The notes under the pieces are model-generated. The model was not told the origin of the DNA. It saw only the letters and a program-made list of their open reading frames with translations, and ran no database searches. A DNA stretch of 64,000 nt from Thiocystis violascens DSM 198 (GTDB lineage Bacteria > Pseudomonadota > Gammaproteobacteria > Chromatiales > Chromatiaceae), in contig NC_018012.1 in assembly GCF_000227745.2 (NCBI RefSeq), positions 1,459,478 to 1,523,477 on the forward strand, read 5' to 3'. The stretch's first letter is position 1, and the number at the start of each line of letters is the position of its first letter. Shown one piece after another: positions 24,619 to 32,879 of the stretch. The position numbers and the translations under genes were made by a program.

Positions 24619-24950
24619 CGCCGTACTCGACATCTCCTGAAACCGTATTTCCAGTCGTTCGTGGCGAGACCCTCGAACTGGGCACGAAACAGACGCACCA
24701 CGGCCGGCGCGACCAGATGCGCGACAAACTCGCCGAGCCGATTCCCCAACTCGCTTGCAGGCGACATGATCCGCCAAACGCTTTTAGGTTTGCCCACTCG
24801 TCGCCCGCAAGCGCGGCTCCTACGCCAAAATGCAAAGTGCGGCCGGGTACCGCGCCCGCTTCACTGGATCCCTCGAAGATGCTAGTGTCGCGGCCCCGAA
24901 CCCGCGATCAGCCTGCCGCGGAATGCGCCGCGCTCCACTAGGAACCAAAC
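24619..24950. other. Intergenic stretch with REP-like sequence
   Basis: A 332-base gap. Read on the minus strand, 24824-24797 gives CGTAGGAGCCGCGCTTGCGG..., like the GTAGGAGC..GCTTGC.GGCGA family of repetitive extragenic palindromes. An open minus-strand frame at 24537-24797 has no recognisable domain and overlaps the EAL gene, so it is not called. No RNA gene is seen. Confidence 0.4.
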
Positions 24951-25769
24951 ATGCTGGATTGGCCACTCTTATTAAAAGCACTCATCCTCGGCATCGTCGA
25001 GGGTCTGACCGAATTTCTTCCGGTCTCCTCGACCGGACATCTGATCATCGTCGGCAGCCTGCTCGATTACACCGACGAGCAGAGCAAGGTGTTCAAGATC
25101 GTCATCCAGCTTGCCGCCATCCTGGCGGTGTGCTGGTTCTACCGCAAACGCATCGTGCAGGTAACGCTCGGGATGTGGAACCGCGAACCGGAACGGCGAT
25201 TTGCGATCAATATCCTGATCGCCTTCCTACCGGCCCTGGTGCTTGGCGTGTTCTTCCATCACGCCATCAAGACCTATCTCTTCAATCCGCTCACGGTCGC
25301 GGGCGCGCTGATCGTCGGCGGACTCATCATCCTTTACGTGGAGCGCCGCCCGCGCAAAGTGCGCTTCGAGTCGGTCGACGACATCACTTGGCGCGAGGCG
25401 CTCAAGGTCGGCTTCGCCCAGACGCTCGCGATGTTTCCAGGCGTCTCGCGCGCCGGGGCCACCATCATGGGCGGCCTCGTGTTCGGACTGTCGCGGCGCG
25501 CGGCGACCGAACTGTCCTTCTTCCTCGCCATCCCGACCATGCTGGCCGCGACCGTCTACGATGTGTACAAGGCCCGCGACCTGCTGGTGATGGACGATCT
25601 GTCGGTGTTCGCCGTCGGCTTCGCCGCCGCCTTTGTCGCCGCCGCGCTCACCGTCAAGACCCTGCTGCGCTATGTCTCCAACCACAGCTTCGAGGTCTTC
25701 GCCTGGTATCGCATCGGGTTCGGCCTGCTGGTGCTGATCACAGCCTATACCGGACTGGTGGAGTGGTGA
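24951..25769 (+). CDS. uppP: Undecaprenyl-diphosphatase
   Basis: A 272-residue integral membrane enzyme (BacA/UppP) that dephosphorylates undecaprenyl pyrophosphate on the periplasmic side, recycling the lipid carrier for peptidoglycan. The first motif [19 protein letters not shown] (~res 14-32) contains the conserved glutamates and Ser/His. The second motif reads [13 protein letters not shown]; most relatives have SRSG, so the second serine is alanine here while the key arginine is kept. About eight helices are predicted. It is followed 2 bases later by the YcgN-type gene. Confidence 0.95.
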   Translation: MLDWPLLLKALILGIVEGLTEFLPVSSTGHLIIVGSLLDYTDEQSKVFKIVIQLAAILAVCWFYRKRIVQVTLGMWNREPERRFAINILIAFLPALVLGVFFHHAIKTYLFNPLTVAGALIVGGLIILYVERRPRKVRFESVDDITWREALKVGFAQTLAMFPGVSRAGATIMGGLVFGLSRRAATELSFFLAIPTMLAATVYDVYKARDLLVMDDLSVFAVGFAAAFVAAALTVKTLLRYVSNHSFEVFAWYRIGFGLLVLITAYTGLVEW

Positions 25770-25771
25770 GG

Positions 25772-26206
25772 ATGTCCGAACGATTCTGGGAAACCATCCC
25801 TCTGAAGGCGATGACCGCGGAGCAGTGGGACGCGCTCTGCGATGGCTGCGCCAAATGCTGTCTGGAGAAATTCGAAGACGAGGACACTGGACAGATCGTC
25901 TACTCGCGGATTGCCTGCGCCCTGCTGGATCTGGAGACCTGTCGCTGTCGCGACTACCCGAACCGCGCCCGCCAGATGCCGGATTGCATCACCCTGATTC
26001 CAGAGGTGCTGAAAAAGCCCGCCTGGCTGCCCGAGACCTGCGCCTACCGATTGCTCGCCGAGGGCAAGCCGCTGCCGGACTGGCATCCGCTCATCACCGG
26101 CGATCCGGAAACGGTCGTCGAGGCCGGCCAGAGTATCCAGGGACGCGTGATCGGCCCCGAGTCGGGCGAAAATCCGCTGATGAATCTTATCGACTGGATT
26201 CGCTAG
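25772..26206 (+). CDS. YcgN/UPF0260 cysteine-cluster protein
   Basis: A 144-residue protein starting at ATG 25772 (ribosome site GTGAGG). It has the family cysteine pattern: LCDGCAKCCLEK near residue 25, IACALLDLETCRCRDYPNR near 50-65, and further single cysteines at ~73 and ~93. This is an iron-sulfur or zinc-binding arrangement of the YkgJ/YcgN type. Function is unknown in the family. The 2-base gap after uppP suggests co-transcription. Confidence 0.88.
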   Translation: MSERFWETIPLKAMTAEQWDALCDGCAKCCLEKFEDEDTGQIVYSRIACALLDLETCRCRDYPNRARQMPDCITLIPEVLKKPAWLPETCAYRLLAEGKPLPDWHPLITGDPETVVEAGQSIQGRVIGPESGENPLMNLIDWIR

Positions 26207-26274
26207 CGGAACGGTACGCGATGCGTACGCCATCGCGCACCAAGTCTTAATGGATGACTGGAGACAGATAGGCG

Positions 26275-26847
26275 TCAGAAATTCCTAGTGAATCCGGTGA
26301 CATCGATCACGATATGCGCCGATGCTCCCGCCCCGTTTGTAAGGGTTAGATCCGAGGTGCAATTGCTCGGGGACGGTGGAAAGCCGTACAAAAATTGCCC
26401 GTAACAGGTTCCGACGAGAAGGCCATTGTTAAGTGCGAATGTGCCAGGGTTATAGTTTATGGCTGTACCCGAAACAGAGGATCCCGAAGGTTGGATGCCG
26501 AGATCGTTGTTCGCCGCTCCGCTGGCCTCGACCGCGATGACGTTAATAAAAACCCCGGTTGCATCATTCGGAATGTCAAGACAACCCGAAGGATTACCAC
26601 CCTGAAGAACGATAGTGCCAGCCGTGTTGCTGACGCGAATACTAAGCTGCTCGCTGGGATTGAGCTTCCCAGCGAATACCCCGGAGGCGAAGCGCGTATC
26701 GAGGACGCGGCAGGGCGAAATGGTATAGACGAAGTCGGGTCCAGCCGTCCCGGCATGGACACTTGGGGCTGACACACAGAGAATCGCGAGTCCGAGGCTC
26801 AGTCTCAGGACGGCGCGCGCCGAGTCAAAACACAGGTTGCTAGACAT
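26275..26847 (-). CDS. Secreted protein with PCRVLDTR-type domain
   Basis: A 190-residue protein with a signal peptide (hydrophobic core ~14-28, cleavage near VHAG). The mature part starts with YTISPCRVLDTRF, followed by Thr/Ser/Asn-rich beta sequence and a final AHIVIDVTGF strand. The same layout (SPCRxxDTR ... DVxGYF) occurs as a repeated domain in large secreted proteins of other bacteria; here a single copy makes the whole protein. Its role is unknown. Base composition is lower in GC than the neighbours, consistent with acquisition. There is one cysteine pair plus two extra cysteines, possibly disulfides. Confidence 0.7.
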   Translation of the reverse strand: MSSNLCFDSARAVLRLSLGLAILCVSAPSVHAGTAGPDFVYTISPCRVLDTRFASGVFAGKLNPSEQLSIRVSNTAGTIVLQGGNPSGCLDIPNDATGVFINVIAVEASGAANNDLGIQPSGSSVSGTAINYNPGTFALNNGLLVGTCYGQFLYGFPPSPSNCTSDLTLTNGAGASAHIVIDVTGFTRNF

Positions 26848-27224
26848 GTTATGTTCGCTCCGTATCGATTTTGGATTCGGGGAAACCTTATCTCGCTCTC
26901 AAGAAACACTCTACTGGACGCTCTCGGAAGCGTAGCCCGTAGAAACAGCCATACCTGACACTCATCTGTACGCACAGTCCCTACAGTCGTTACCCCCAAG
27001 CCTCGGGAAGCCACTGCAGAATAGAGATTAAACGGACTTGACACCTTGCCGTTCGACTATGCGCCAGAGTAAACACTACGTTACCAATCTAATTTTGTCA
27101 AGATTGTATAGCGCCTAGATACAGTCTTACCGGTCAGGTCGCTTTCGCATCATCGGGCCGGCATGGCGTGCGATATCGGAACCCGCCCGACGCCCCCGGC
27201 GCAGGCTGGATCGGTTCGAGGGGC
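26848..27224. other. AT-richer intergenic region
   Basis: A 377-base gap between two minus-strand genes, markedly poorer in GC than the surroundings (for example the stretch around 27070-27120). No gene, tRNA or clear hairpin was found. It presumably contains the promoter of the secreted protein gene and may mark the edge of an acquired segment. Confidence 0.4.
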
Positions 27225-28478
27225 TCAGACGCTTTCGCGCTGGGTCCGCGCGGCGACCGCGCGCACTAGGGGTCCGAGCGTGAGACCTTGCACCAGGACG
27301 GAGAAGACCACGACGATATAGGTCACGGTCAACAGAATGTCAGCAACCGGACCTTTCGGTAACGACAGAACCAGCGCCACCGAGATGCCACCGCGCAACC
27401 CGCCCCAGGTCAGGATCGGCACGACTCCAGGCTCGAAACTGCGCGAGCGGCGCATCAGATGAATCGGCAGGCCGACACTGACGAGCCGGGCGATGAGCAC
27501 CAGCGGAATGGCGAGCACGCCCGCGAGGAGCAGATCGCCGGTCACCTCGATGACCAGCACCTCCAGCCCGATCAGGACGAAGAGGACAGCGTTCAAGACT
27601 TCGTCCACCAGTTCCCAGAAATCGTCCAGCCGATGCCGGGTCGCTTCGGTGACGGCGGTGGCGCGTCCGTGGTTGCCGATGATGAGACCGGCGATCACGA
27701 TCGCGATCGGCGCGGAGACATGGGCGTGGGCGGCAATCGCGTAACCGCTCATGGCCAGCGCCAGAGTCACCATGATCTCGACCTGATAGTTCTCCGTGTG
27801 CCGGATCATCTGGAGCGCGATCCAGCCGAGCACGAACCCGAACAGGAGACCGCCGAGGATCTCCTTGATCAGCAGGAACAGCGTCTCGCCGAAGGCCAGC
27901 GTCGTTTCGCCAGCGGCGAGGGTCAGCAGCGCCATGAACAAGACCACCGCGACCCCGTCGTTGAACAACGATTCTCCCGTGATCTTCATCTCCAACGCCT
28001 TGGGCGCCCCGGCGCTCTTGAGGATGCCGAGCACGGCGACGGGATCGGTGGGCGAGATCAAGGCGCCAAAGACCAGACAGTAGAGAAAGGGCACCGGAAT
28101 CCCAAGGGCCAGAAACAGCAGATAGCTGCCGATGCCGATCAGCAGGGTGGCGCCAAGGACACTGGCGGAAGCCAGCGTGATGACGGCCCATTTCTGTCGG
28201 GCGAGTTCGCTCAGATCCACATGCAGCGCGCCCGCGAACAGCAGGAAACCGAGCATCCCATGGAGAAACGCCTCGGTCAGGTCGATGCTTTCCATCATGT
28301 GCGCGACCTGCATCCCCAGCCCCGGCGCGAAGGGCAGCGGCAACTGGAGCAGCAGCGAAAAGACCAGGGCGACGAGCATCAGGCCAATCGCGTTCGGGAG
28401 CTTCAGGAAGCGATCGTTCAGCCAACTGAAGACGGCGGAAAGTCCGATCAGCAGGGCCAGGATGTCGAACAGGCGCAT
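27225..28478 (-). CDS. CPA1-family sodium/proton antiporter
   Basis: A 417-residue membrane protein with ~12 helices, NhaP/CPA1 type. Signature segments are GALISPTDPVAVLGILKSAG (~res 130-150), GESLFNDGVAVVLF with the essential Asn-Asp pair (~164-177), and TWGGLRGGISVALVLSLPKG near the C-terminus. It exports Na+ (or K+) in exchange for protons. The ATG at 28478 has a perfect GGAGG 9 bases upstream; the frame continues open to 28841 but that extension has no membrane or family features. The gene stands alone. Confidence 0.93.
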   Translation of the reverse strand: MRLFDILALLIGLSAVFSWLNDRFLKLPNAIGLMLVALVFSLLLQLPLPFAPGLGMQVAHMMESIDLTEAFLHGMLGFLLFAGALHVDLSELARQKWAVITLASASVLGATLLIGIGSYLLFLALGIPVPFLYCLVFGALISPTDPVAVLGILKSAGAPKALEMKITGESLFNDGVAVVLFMALLTLAAGETTLAFGETLFLLIKEILGGLLFGFVLGWIALQMIRHTENYQVEIMVTLALAMSGYAIAAHAHVSAPIAIVIAGLIIGNHGRATAVTEATRHRLDDFWELVDEVLNAVLFVLIGLEVLVIEVTGDLLLAGVLAIPLVLIARLVSVGLPIHLMRRSRSFEPGVVPILTWGGLRGGISVALVLSLPKGPVADILLTVTYIVVVFSVLVQGLTLGPLVRAVAARTQRESV

Positions 28479-28869
28479 GTTGTGGAATCCTCCAGGTTGA
28501 TAGTTCGGTCGGTCGTGAGGGATAGCAGGTTCACCCACGCGGCGCATCGATGATCGCGGATCTGCCACTGCCAGTACCAGCGCTATTTTATAATTATCCT
28601 CACGAAATCTAATGCTGCTCATCGTATGCATGCCTAAAATATCAATATCTTGGCAGAGATCCTGATCCAGTTTGGAGGTCGCGGCGCTTGCGTGAAACCA
28701 TTCGTTATCCTTCCTCGTTCCTCGAAACGCCGGATCGCATCCCGGAGATCGATTTGGGTTGACCGGGTTCACGGCCCTGTCACTGTGCTGTGGGATGATC
28801 CTGACGCGACGCTTCGGGCGTCGCGTCCGATCCCGTCCCAACCCTTAACTTCACTCAGGAGCACACCGC
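28479..28869. other. Divergent promoter region, antiporter/pstS
   Basis: A 391-base non-coding gap between a minus-strand and a plus-strand gene, so it holds both promoters. It has an AT-rich core around 28580-28660 and a PHO-box-like site near pstS. No RNA gene or ORF with coding character was seen. Confidence 0.5.
28777..28794 (+). promoter_or_regulatory. Candidate PHO box
   Basis: CTGTCAC-TGTG-CTGTGGG: two heptamers spaced 11 bases apart, the first matching the PhoB consensus CTGTCAT in 6 of 7 positions and the second in 4 of 7. It lies about 75 bases upstream of the pstS start, which is the right gene for PhoB control. Confidence 0.45.
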
Positions 28870-29901
28870 ATGCACACGCACCGTATTGGCGTCGCCGCGT
28901 TCGCCGTGGCCCTCACCTTACTGCTCAGCCTGCCGGCCCAGGCCCAGCAGGTCCGAATCACCGGCGGCGGGGCGAGTTTCCCGTTCCCGCTCTATTCGGC
29001 CTGGTTTCGTCACTTCAACCGGGAAACCGCCGGCGTGCGGATCAACTACCAGTCGGTCGGCAGCGGCACCGGTGTGCGCAACTTCATCAATCGCACCTTC
29101 GATTTTGGCGCTAGTGACGCCGCGATGACCGACGAGGAGATCGCCCAGGTGCGCGGCGGCGCCCTGATCCTGCCAATGACGGCCGGCGAGATCGTGCTGG
29201 CCTATAACCTGCCCGGTGTCGACAACCTGCGCCTGCCGCGTGCCGTCTACCCGCTGATCTTCTCCGGTGAGATCACGAACTGGAGCGATCCGCGGATCGT
29301 CGCCGCCAATCCGGGCGCGTCCATCCCCGACCGGACGATCCGGGTCGTGCGTCGCTCCGACTCCTCCGGCACCACCTTCGTCTTCACCCAACATCTGAGC
29401 GCGATCAACGAGTCCTTCCGCACCCGGGTCGGGACCGGCACCTCGGTGCCCTGGCCGAACCAGCCGAACATCATCGGTGCCCCGCGCAACGATGGCGTCA
29501 CCGCCACCGTCAACCAGACCGAGGGCTCGATCGGCTACATCGAGTACTTCTTTGCCACCTCGACCGGCGCCCAGGTGGCGATGCTGGAGAATGCCGCCGG
29601 GCAGTTCGTCGCGCCCAGTGACGCGTCCGGTCAAGCAGCCCTGGCTGGCGCCGACCTCTCCGGCAAGGATCTGCGCATCTGGGTGACCGACCCCGCCGAT
29701 CCGGCCGCCTATCCGATCGTCACCTTCACCTGGATGCTGTTCTTCCGCGAGCACGGCAACGAGCGGATCAGTGCCGCCTTGCGCGACTTCGTCACCTGGG
29801 CGCTCGCGGACGGTCAGGATATGGCCTCCGACCTCGGCTATATCCCGATGCCGAAGACTGTCGTCGAACGTGTTCAGGCAGAGATTCCCAATATACGCTA
29901 G
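28870..29901 (+). CDS. pstS: Phosphate ABC transporter substrate-binding protein
   Basis: A 343-residue periplasmic protein with signal peptide (cleavage after AQAQ). It begins VRITGGGASFPFPLYSAWFRHF and contains YQSVGSGTGVRNF, DFGASDAAMT and RSDSSGTTFVFTQHLS, the phosphate-binding loops of the PstS family. It delivers phosphate to PstCAB, but no permease, ATPase or phoU gene follows. Orphan pstS genes of this kind are common. A ribosome site (CAGGAG) precedes ATG 28870. Confidence 0.95.
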   Translation: MHTHRIGVAAFAVALTLLLSLPAQAQQVRITGGGASFPFPLYSAWFRHFNRETAGVRINYQSVGSGTGVRNFINRTFDFGASDAAMTDEEIAQVRGGALILPMTAGEIVLAYNLPGVDNLRLPRAVYPLIFSGEITNWSDPRIVAANPGASIPDRTIRVVRRSDSSGTTFVFTQHLSAINESFRTRVGTGTSVPWPNQPNIIGAPRNDGVTATVNQTEGSIGYIEYFFATSTGAQVAMLENAAGQFVAPSDASGQAALAGADLSGKDLRIWVTDPADPAAYPIVTFTWMLFFREHGNERISAALRDFVTWALADGQDMASDLGYIPMPKTVVERVQAEIPNIR

Positions 29902-29944
29902 TACAGGTCCGAGGCACCGACTGTCACGGCGTTTAGCCATCAAA

Positions 29945-29965
29945 ACTCCCTTTGGCAGAGGGAGT
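29945..29965. terminator. Possible terminator hairpin after pstS
   Basis: ACTCCCT and AGGGAGT form a perfect 7-bp stem with a 7-base loop (29945-29951 with 29959-29965), 44 bases after the pstS stop. Only CCTT follows, not a proper T-run, so it may act as a processing or stabilising hairpin instead. Confidence 0.45.
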
Positions 29966-30077
29966 CCTTGAGCCTCGGGCGAGCCACACTTCGCCGCCAT
30001 CACAAGACGGGCCGCGGCAGTCGGTGGCCGTCATCGGCGGGCCGTCCCGAGGTGCCGGATGGCTGGCGAAGCGACGG

Positions 30078-31379
30078 CTAGACCCGCGCCCTGTCGGACT
30101 GTATCGCGACGATGATTGGGACCAGGACGGCGGCGACGATCCCGGCCGCGAAGCCGTTGTTGTATAGATTCAGACCGCCGTGCACCACACCGACGCTGAG
30201 CGCCGTGGACGAATGCAAGAAACCTGCGGCGATGCCCCAGCCCCAACCGAAGCGGCCGGCGATCGGCGCCAGGTTGGTGCCGAAGAGCGCGACGAGCAGG
30301 ATCGATGGATCAGCCAAGTGCCAGGGTTTTGCCAGCGAGCCGAGAAAGACGCCGATGATGATCGGCACGAAATTGTTGGGGTGCTTGCCGAACGCCGCGA
30401 ACCCCATGATCGATAGAATGGCCCCGATCACCGGGCCGTTCAGGTCACCGCCCACGGCCAGCACATAGGCCAACCCGATCGCCCCGCTCAGCGCCATATT
30501 GACCAAGGTCGCGCCGAATCCGCCGATGGCGATGAAATCGCTCGGCGCCTGGCCAGATTCGCGCATGATCCGCTGAAGTCCGGACGGCGCCTCTCGATCC
30601 AGTAGGATTCCGATCGCCAGCATCGTTGCCAACACAATCCCGAGGAAACCTCCCAGCAGAGCATTGTTCCCGGATGTCCAGACGAGCACGGGGTCCGGTA
30701 CGAACCCATAAGATTTGAACAAGGCAACGATCAAGACCCCGACCAGGCCGGCGGCAAACCCCATGTTATAGAGCGCGAAGCCCATATGGGCCTTGAACAC
30801 CTGAGCCGCCACCGGCGGCAGGATGAAGCCGATCAGGACTCCGGTTCCGATGCCGAGGGGCACGGCGATCCCAACCGGCAAGAGGGAGCTGAAGAGGATC
30901 TCCGAGGTGACCGGCGCCAGCGCCACGCCGAAAAACGCGGCATTGATGTGGGTCGCGAATGGCTGTCCCTTGAAACGCGCGTACAAGGCAACGCCGAGGA
31001 CGATGAACCAGATATTGAGCAGGTTCTTGCCGAACAGACCAAATCCTAACAGGAGGAAGAGCGCGGCCACCGCCGCACCAGTGATCCTCGCTCCCACGAG
31101 GGAGTAGACCAGACACCCACTCAGGGTCAGCAGGCCCGCATTGACGAACCCGGCGCCCACCCCGCCGACGCCGAAATAATCGCTCAACAGGGTGTCGCGC
31201 GACGTCGTGATCGCGACCAACCCCTCGCCGATCTCGGTGGGACTGGAGACGAGAAAACCGAAAACGACGAACAGGGCGGCATAGCCGCTGATCACGAGAA
31301 GGATCAGCCGGTCCGAGGTCTCTCGTGCTGGCCGGGTCGGCCCATGCGTCGCGTCGTCAGGCGTCTCTGTCGATGGCAT
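30078..31379 (-). CDS. DUF1576-type polytopic membrane protein
   Basis: A 433-residue protein from ATG 31379 (open to 31484, but the extension lacks features). About 12 hydrophobic helices are arranged in two similar halves: each has an LLSDYFGVGGVGAGFVNAGLL / FIAIGGFGATLVNMALSG-like segment and a FGLFGKNLLNIW / FAAFGKHPNNFVPI segment, suggesting an inverted or tandem duplication as in transporters. I recognise it as the DUF1576 group, known mostly from Firmicutes and without known substrate. It is a single gene with no operon partner. The repeated GG.GA..VN and FGK.PLN motifs are candidate substrate-site elements. Confidence 0.75.
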   Translation of the reverse strand: MPSTETPDDATHGPTRPARETSDRLILLVISGYAALFVVFGFLVSSPTEIGEGLVAITTSRDTLLSDYFGVGGVGAGFVNAGLLTLSGCLVYSLVGARITGAAVAALFLLLGFGLFGKNLLNIWFIVLGVALYARFKGQPFATHINAAFFGVALAPVTSEILFSSLLPVGIAVPLGIGTGVLIGFILPPVAAQVFKAHMGFALYNMGFAAGLVGVLIVALFKSYGFVPDPVLVWTSGNNALLGGFLGIVLATMLAIGILLDREAPSGLQRIMRESGQAPSDFIAIGGFGATLVNMALSGAIGLAYVLAVGGDLNGPVIGAILSIMGFAAFGKHPNNFVPIIIGVFLGSLAKPWHLADPSILLVALFGTNLAPIAGRFGWGWGIAAGFLHSSTALSVGVVHGGLNLYNNGFAAGIVAAVLVPIIVAIQSDRARV

Positions 31380-31817
31380 TGAGATGACCGTGGGGGGGCT
31401 GCGGGATGAGGATCCAGCTCTTGGCGAGCAAGCGCGCGTGGCGATGATACCTCGGGCAAGGTAGATCTGATCGGCGTTGACCATGAACCCCGGACTAGCG
31501 AGTCCTGCTGTACGCCGCAGCGCCGATCCGCATCGGCGAGCCCCCCAGCCTGCGCCGACGCCCCCTGCCTCTCAGGGGTTCCTGAATTGTCACACTTGAA
31601 ACCTAGAATAGGCAACGCGAGTAAGTCTAGGTGCCCACACAGCCCACGATGCTCCGCCGTTTTCAACGGCCATATAGAAGGCCAGAAGCTTGGCACGCAG
31701 GCCCTCTGTGGTAAGGTGTTTTCCCAGAAACATGCCCCAATCCCTCGCCGATCAGGCCGCGGCTTGTCCGAGCGGATCCGTTAACCGACCCGTACCCAAC
31801 AGGTTTCAGGAGGCAGG
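31380..31817. other. Divergent intergenic region
   Basis: 438 bases between the DUF1576 gene and the patatin gene, so both promoters should be here. No gene with coding character and no tRNA were found. The ribosome site for the patatin gene (CAGGAGGCAGG) is at its right end. Confidence 0.45.
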
Positions 31818-32876
31818 ATGGCCGCTTTCACCCCAGATTCAAACTCGGTGTCCAGCGTGGACCGTGCACCCGTCCATGTGGATTTTGCCCTGCAGGGCGG
31901 CGGTGCCCATGGCGCCTTTGCCTGGGGCGTGCTCGACCGCCTCCTCGAAGAACCCTGGCTGCGGATCGACGGACTTTCGGGCACCTCAGCCGGAGCCATG
32001 AACGCGGCGGTGCTGAGCGATGGCTATGCCGAGGGCGGCGCCGAGGGCGCGCGGGCCGCGCTGGAAGGCTTCTGGCGGCGGGTCTCGGATGGGGCGCTCC
32101 TGAGTCCGCTGCGTCGGGGGCCGATGGATATCCTGCTGGGACAGTGGACCATGGACAACTCCCCGGCCTTCATCGCCATGGATCTGGCCTCGCGCCTGTT
32201 TTCGCCCTATGACCTGAATCCGGGCGGTTTCAATCCGTTGCGCGACATCCTCGCCCAGTCGATCGACTTCGCGCGGCTGGCCCGCTCGGAGGTCAAGGTG
32301 TTCGCCACCGCCACCTGCGTGCGCACCGGCCGCCCGCGCGTTTTCCGCAACGCGGACCTGACCCCGGATGCACTGCTCGCCTCGGCCTGTTTGCCCATGA
32401 TGTTTCAGGCCATCGAGATCGACGGCGAGGCCTATTGGGATGGCGGATTTTCCGGTAATCCGACCATTTCGCCGCTGGTGCGCGAGTGCAGCGCCCACGA
32501 CACCATCCTGATCCAGATCAATCCGGTCGAGCGCGCGGGCACCCCGCGCTCGGCGCGCGACATCCTCAACCGCGAGAACGAGATCGCCTTCAACGCGCCC
32601 CTGCTCAAGGAACTGCGTATGATCGCCCTGCTGCGGCAGGTCGCCGATCCGGGACATAGCGAAGGCGCGCTCTGGGCCGCCATGCGTCTGCACCGCATCT
32701 CCAGCGCGGCGATGGTCGAACTCGGGTATTCGTCCAAGCTCAATGCCGAATGGGCCTTTCTGTGCATGTTGCGCGACGAGGGCCGGACTTGCGCGGAAAG
32801 CTTCCTGAAACAGCATGGCGCCGACCTGGGTCAGCGTGCGACCTTTGACCTCGACCACCTGCTGGAGGGTGTCTGA
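31818..32876 (+). CDS. Patatin-like phospholipase
   Basis: A 352-residue cytoplasmic serine hydrolase. The oxyanion loop QGGGAHGAF (~res 28-36), nucleophile elbow GTSAG (~res 54-58) and catalytic aspartate in DGGFSGNP (~res 212) are all present, a complete Ser-Asp dyad. Such proteins release fatty acids from phospholipids, or in some bacteria act on polyhydroxyalkanoate granules. It is 3 bases upstream of a GntP-type permease, and patatin genes are often found beside 3-hydroxybutyrate genes, so a storage-polymer role is possible but unproven. Confidence 0.9.
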   Translation: MAAFTPDSNSVSSVDRAPVHVDFALQGGGAHGAFAWGVLDRLLEEPWLRIDGLSGTSAGAMNAAVLSDGYAEGGAEGARAALEGFWRRVSDGALLSPLRRGPMDILLGQWTMDNSPAFIAMDLASRLFSPYDLNPGGFNPLRDILAQSIDFARLARSEVKVFATATCVRTGRPRVFRNADLTPDALLASACLPMMFQAIEIDGEAYWDGGFSGNPTISPLVRECSAHDTILIQINPVERAGTPRSARDILNRENEIAFNAPLLKELRMIALLRQVADPGHSEGALWAAMRLHRISSAAMVELGYSSKLNAEWAFLCMLRDEGRTCAESFLKQHGADLGQRATFDLDHLLEGV

Positions 32877-32879
32877 ACC

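Noticed and set aside
24537..24797. Minus-strand frame MGKPKSVWRIM... after the EAL pseudogene
   Set aside because: It overlaps the EAL coding end and a REP-like sequence; there is no ribosome site and no recognisable domain.
27459..28553. Long plus-strand frame opposite the antiporter gene
   Set aside because: It is a shadow of the minus-strand antiporter, charged and low in complexity; the antiporter motifs are decisive.
31370..31484. N-terminal extension of the DUF1576 gene to 31484
   Set aside because: The added residues are Ser/Arg-rich with no conserved feature; ATG 31379 is preferred although its ribosome site is weak.
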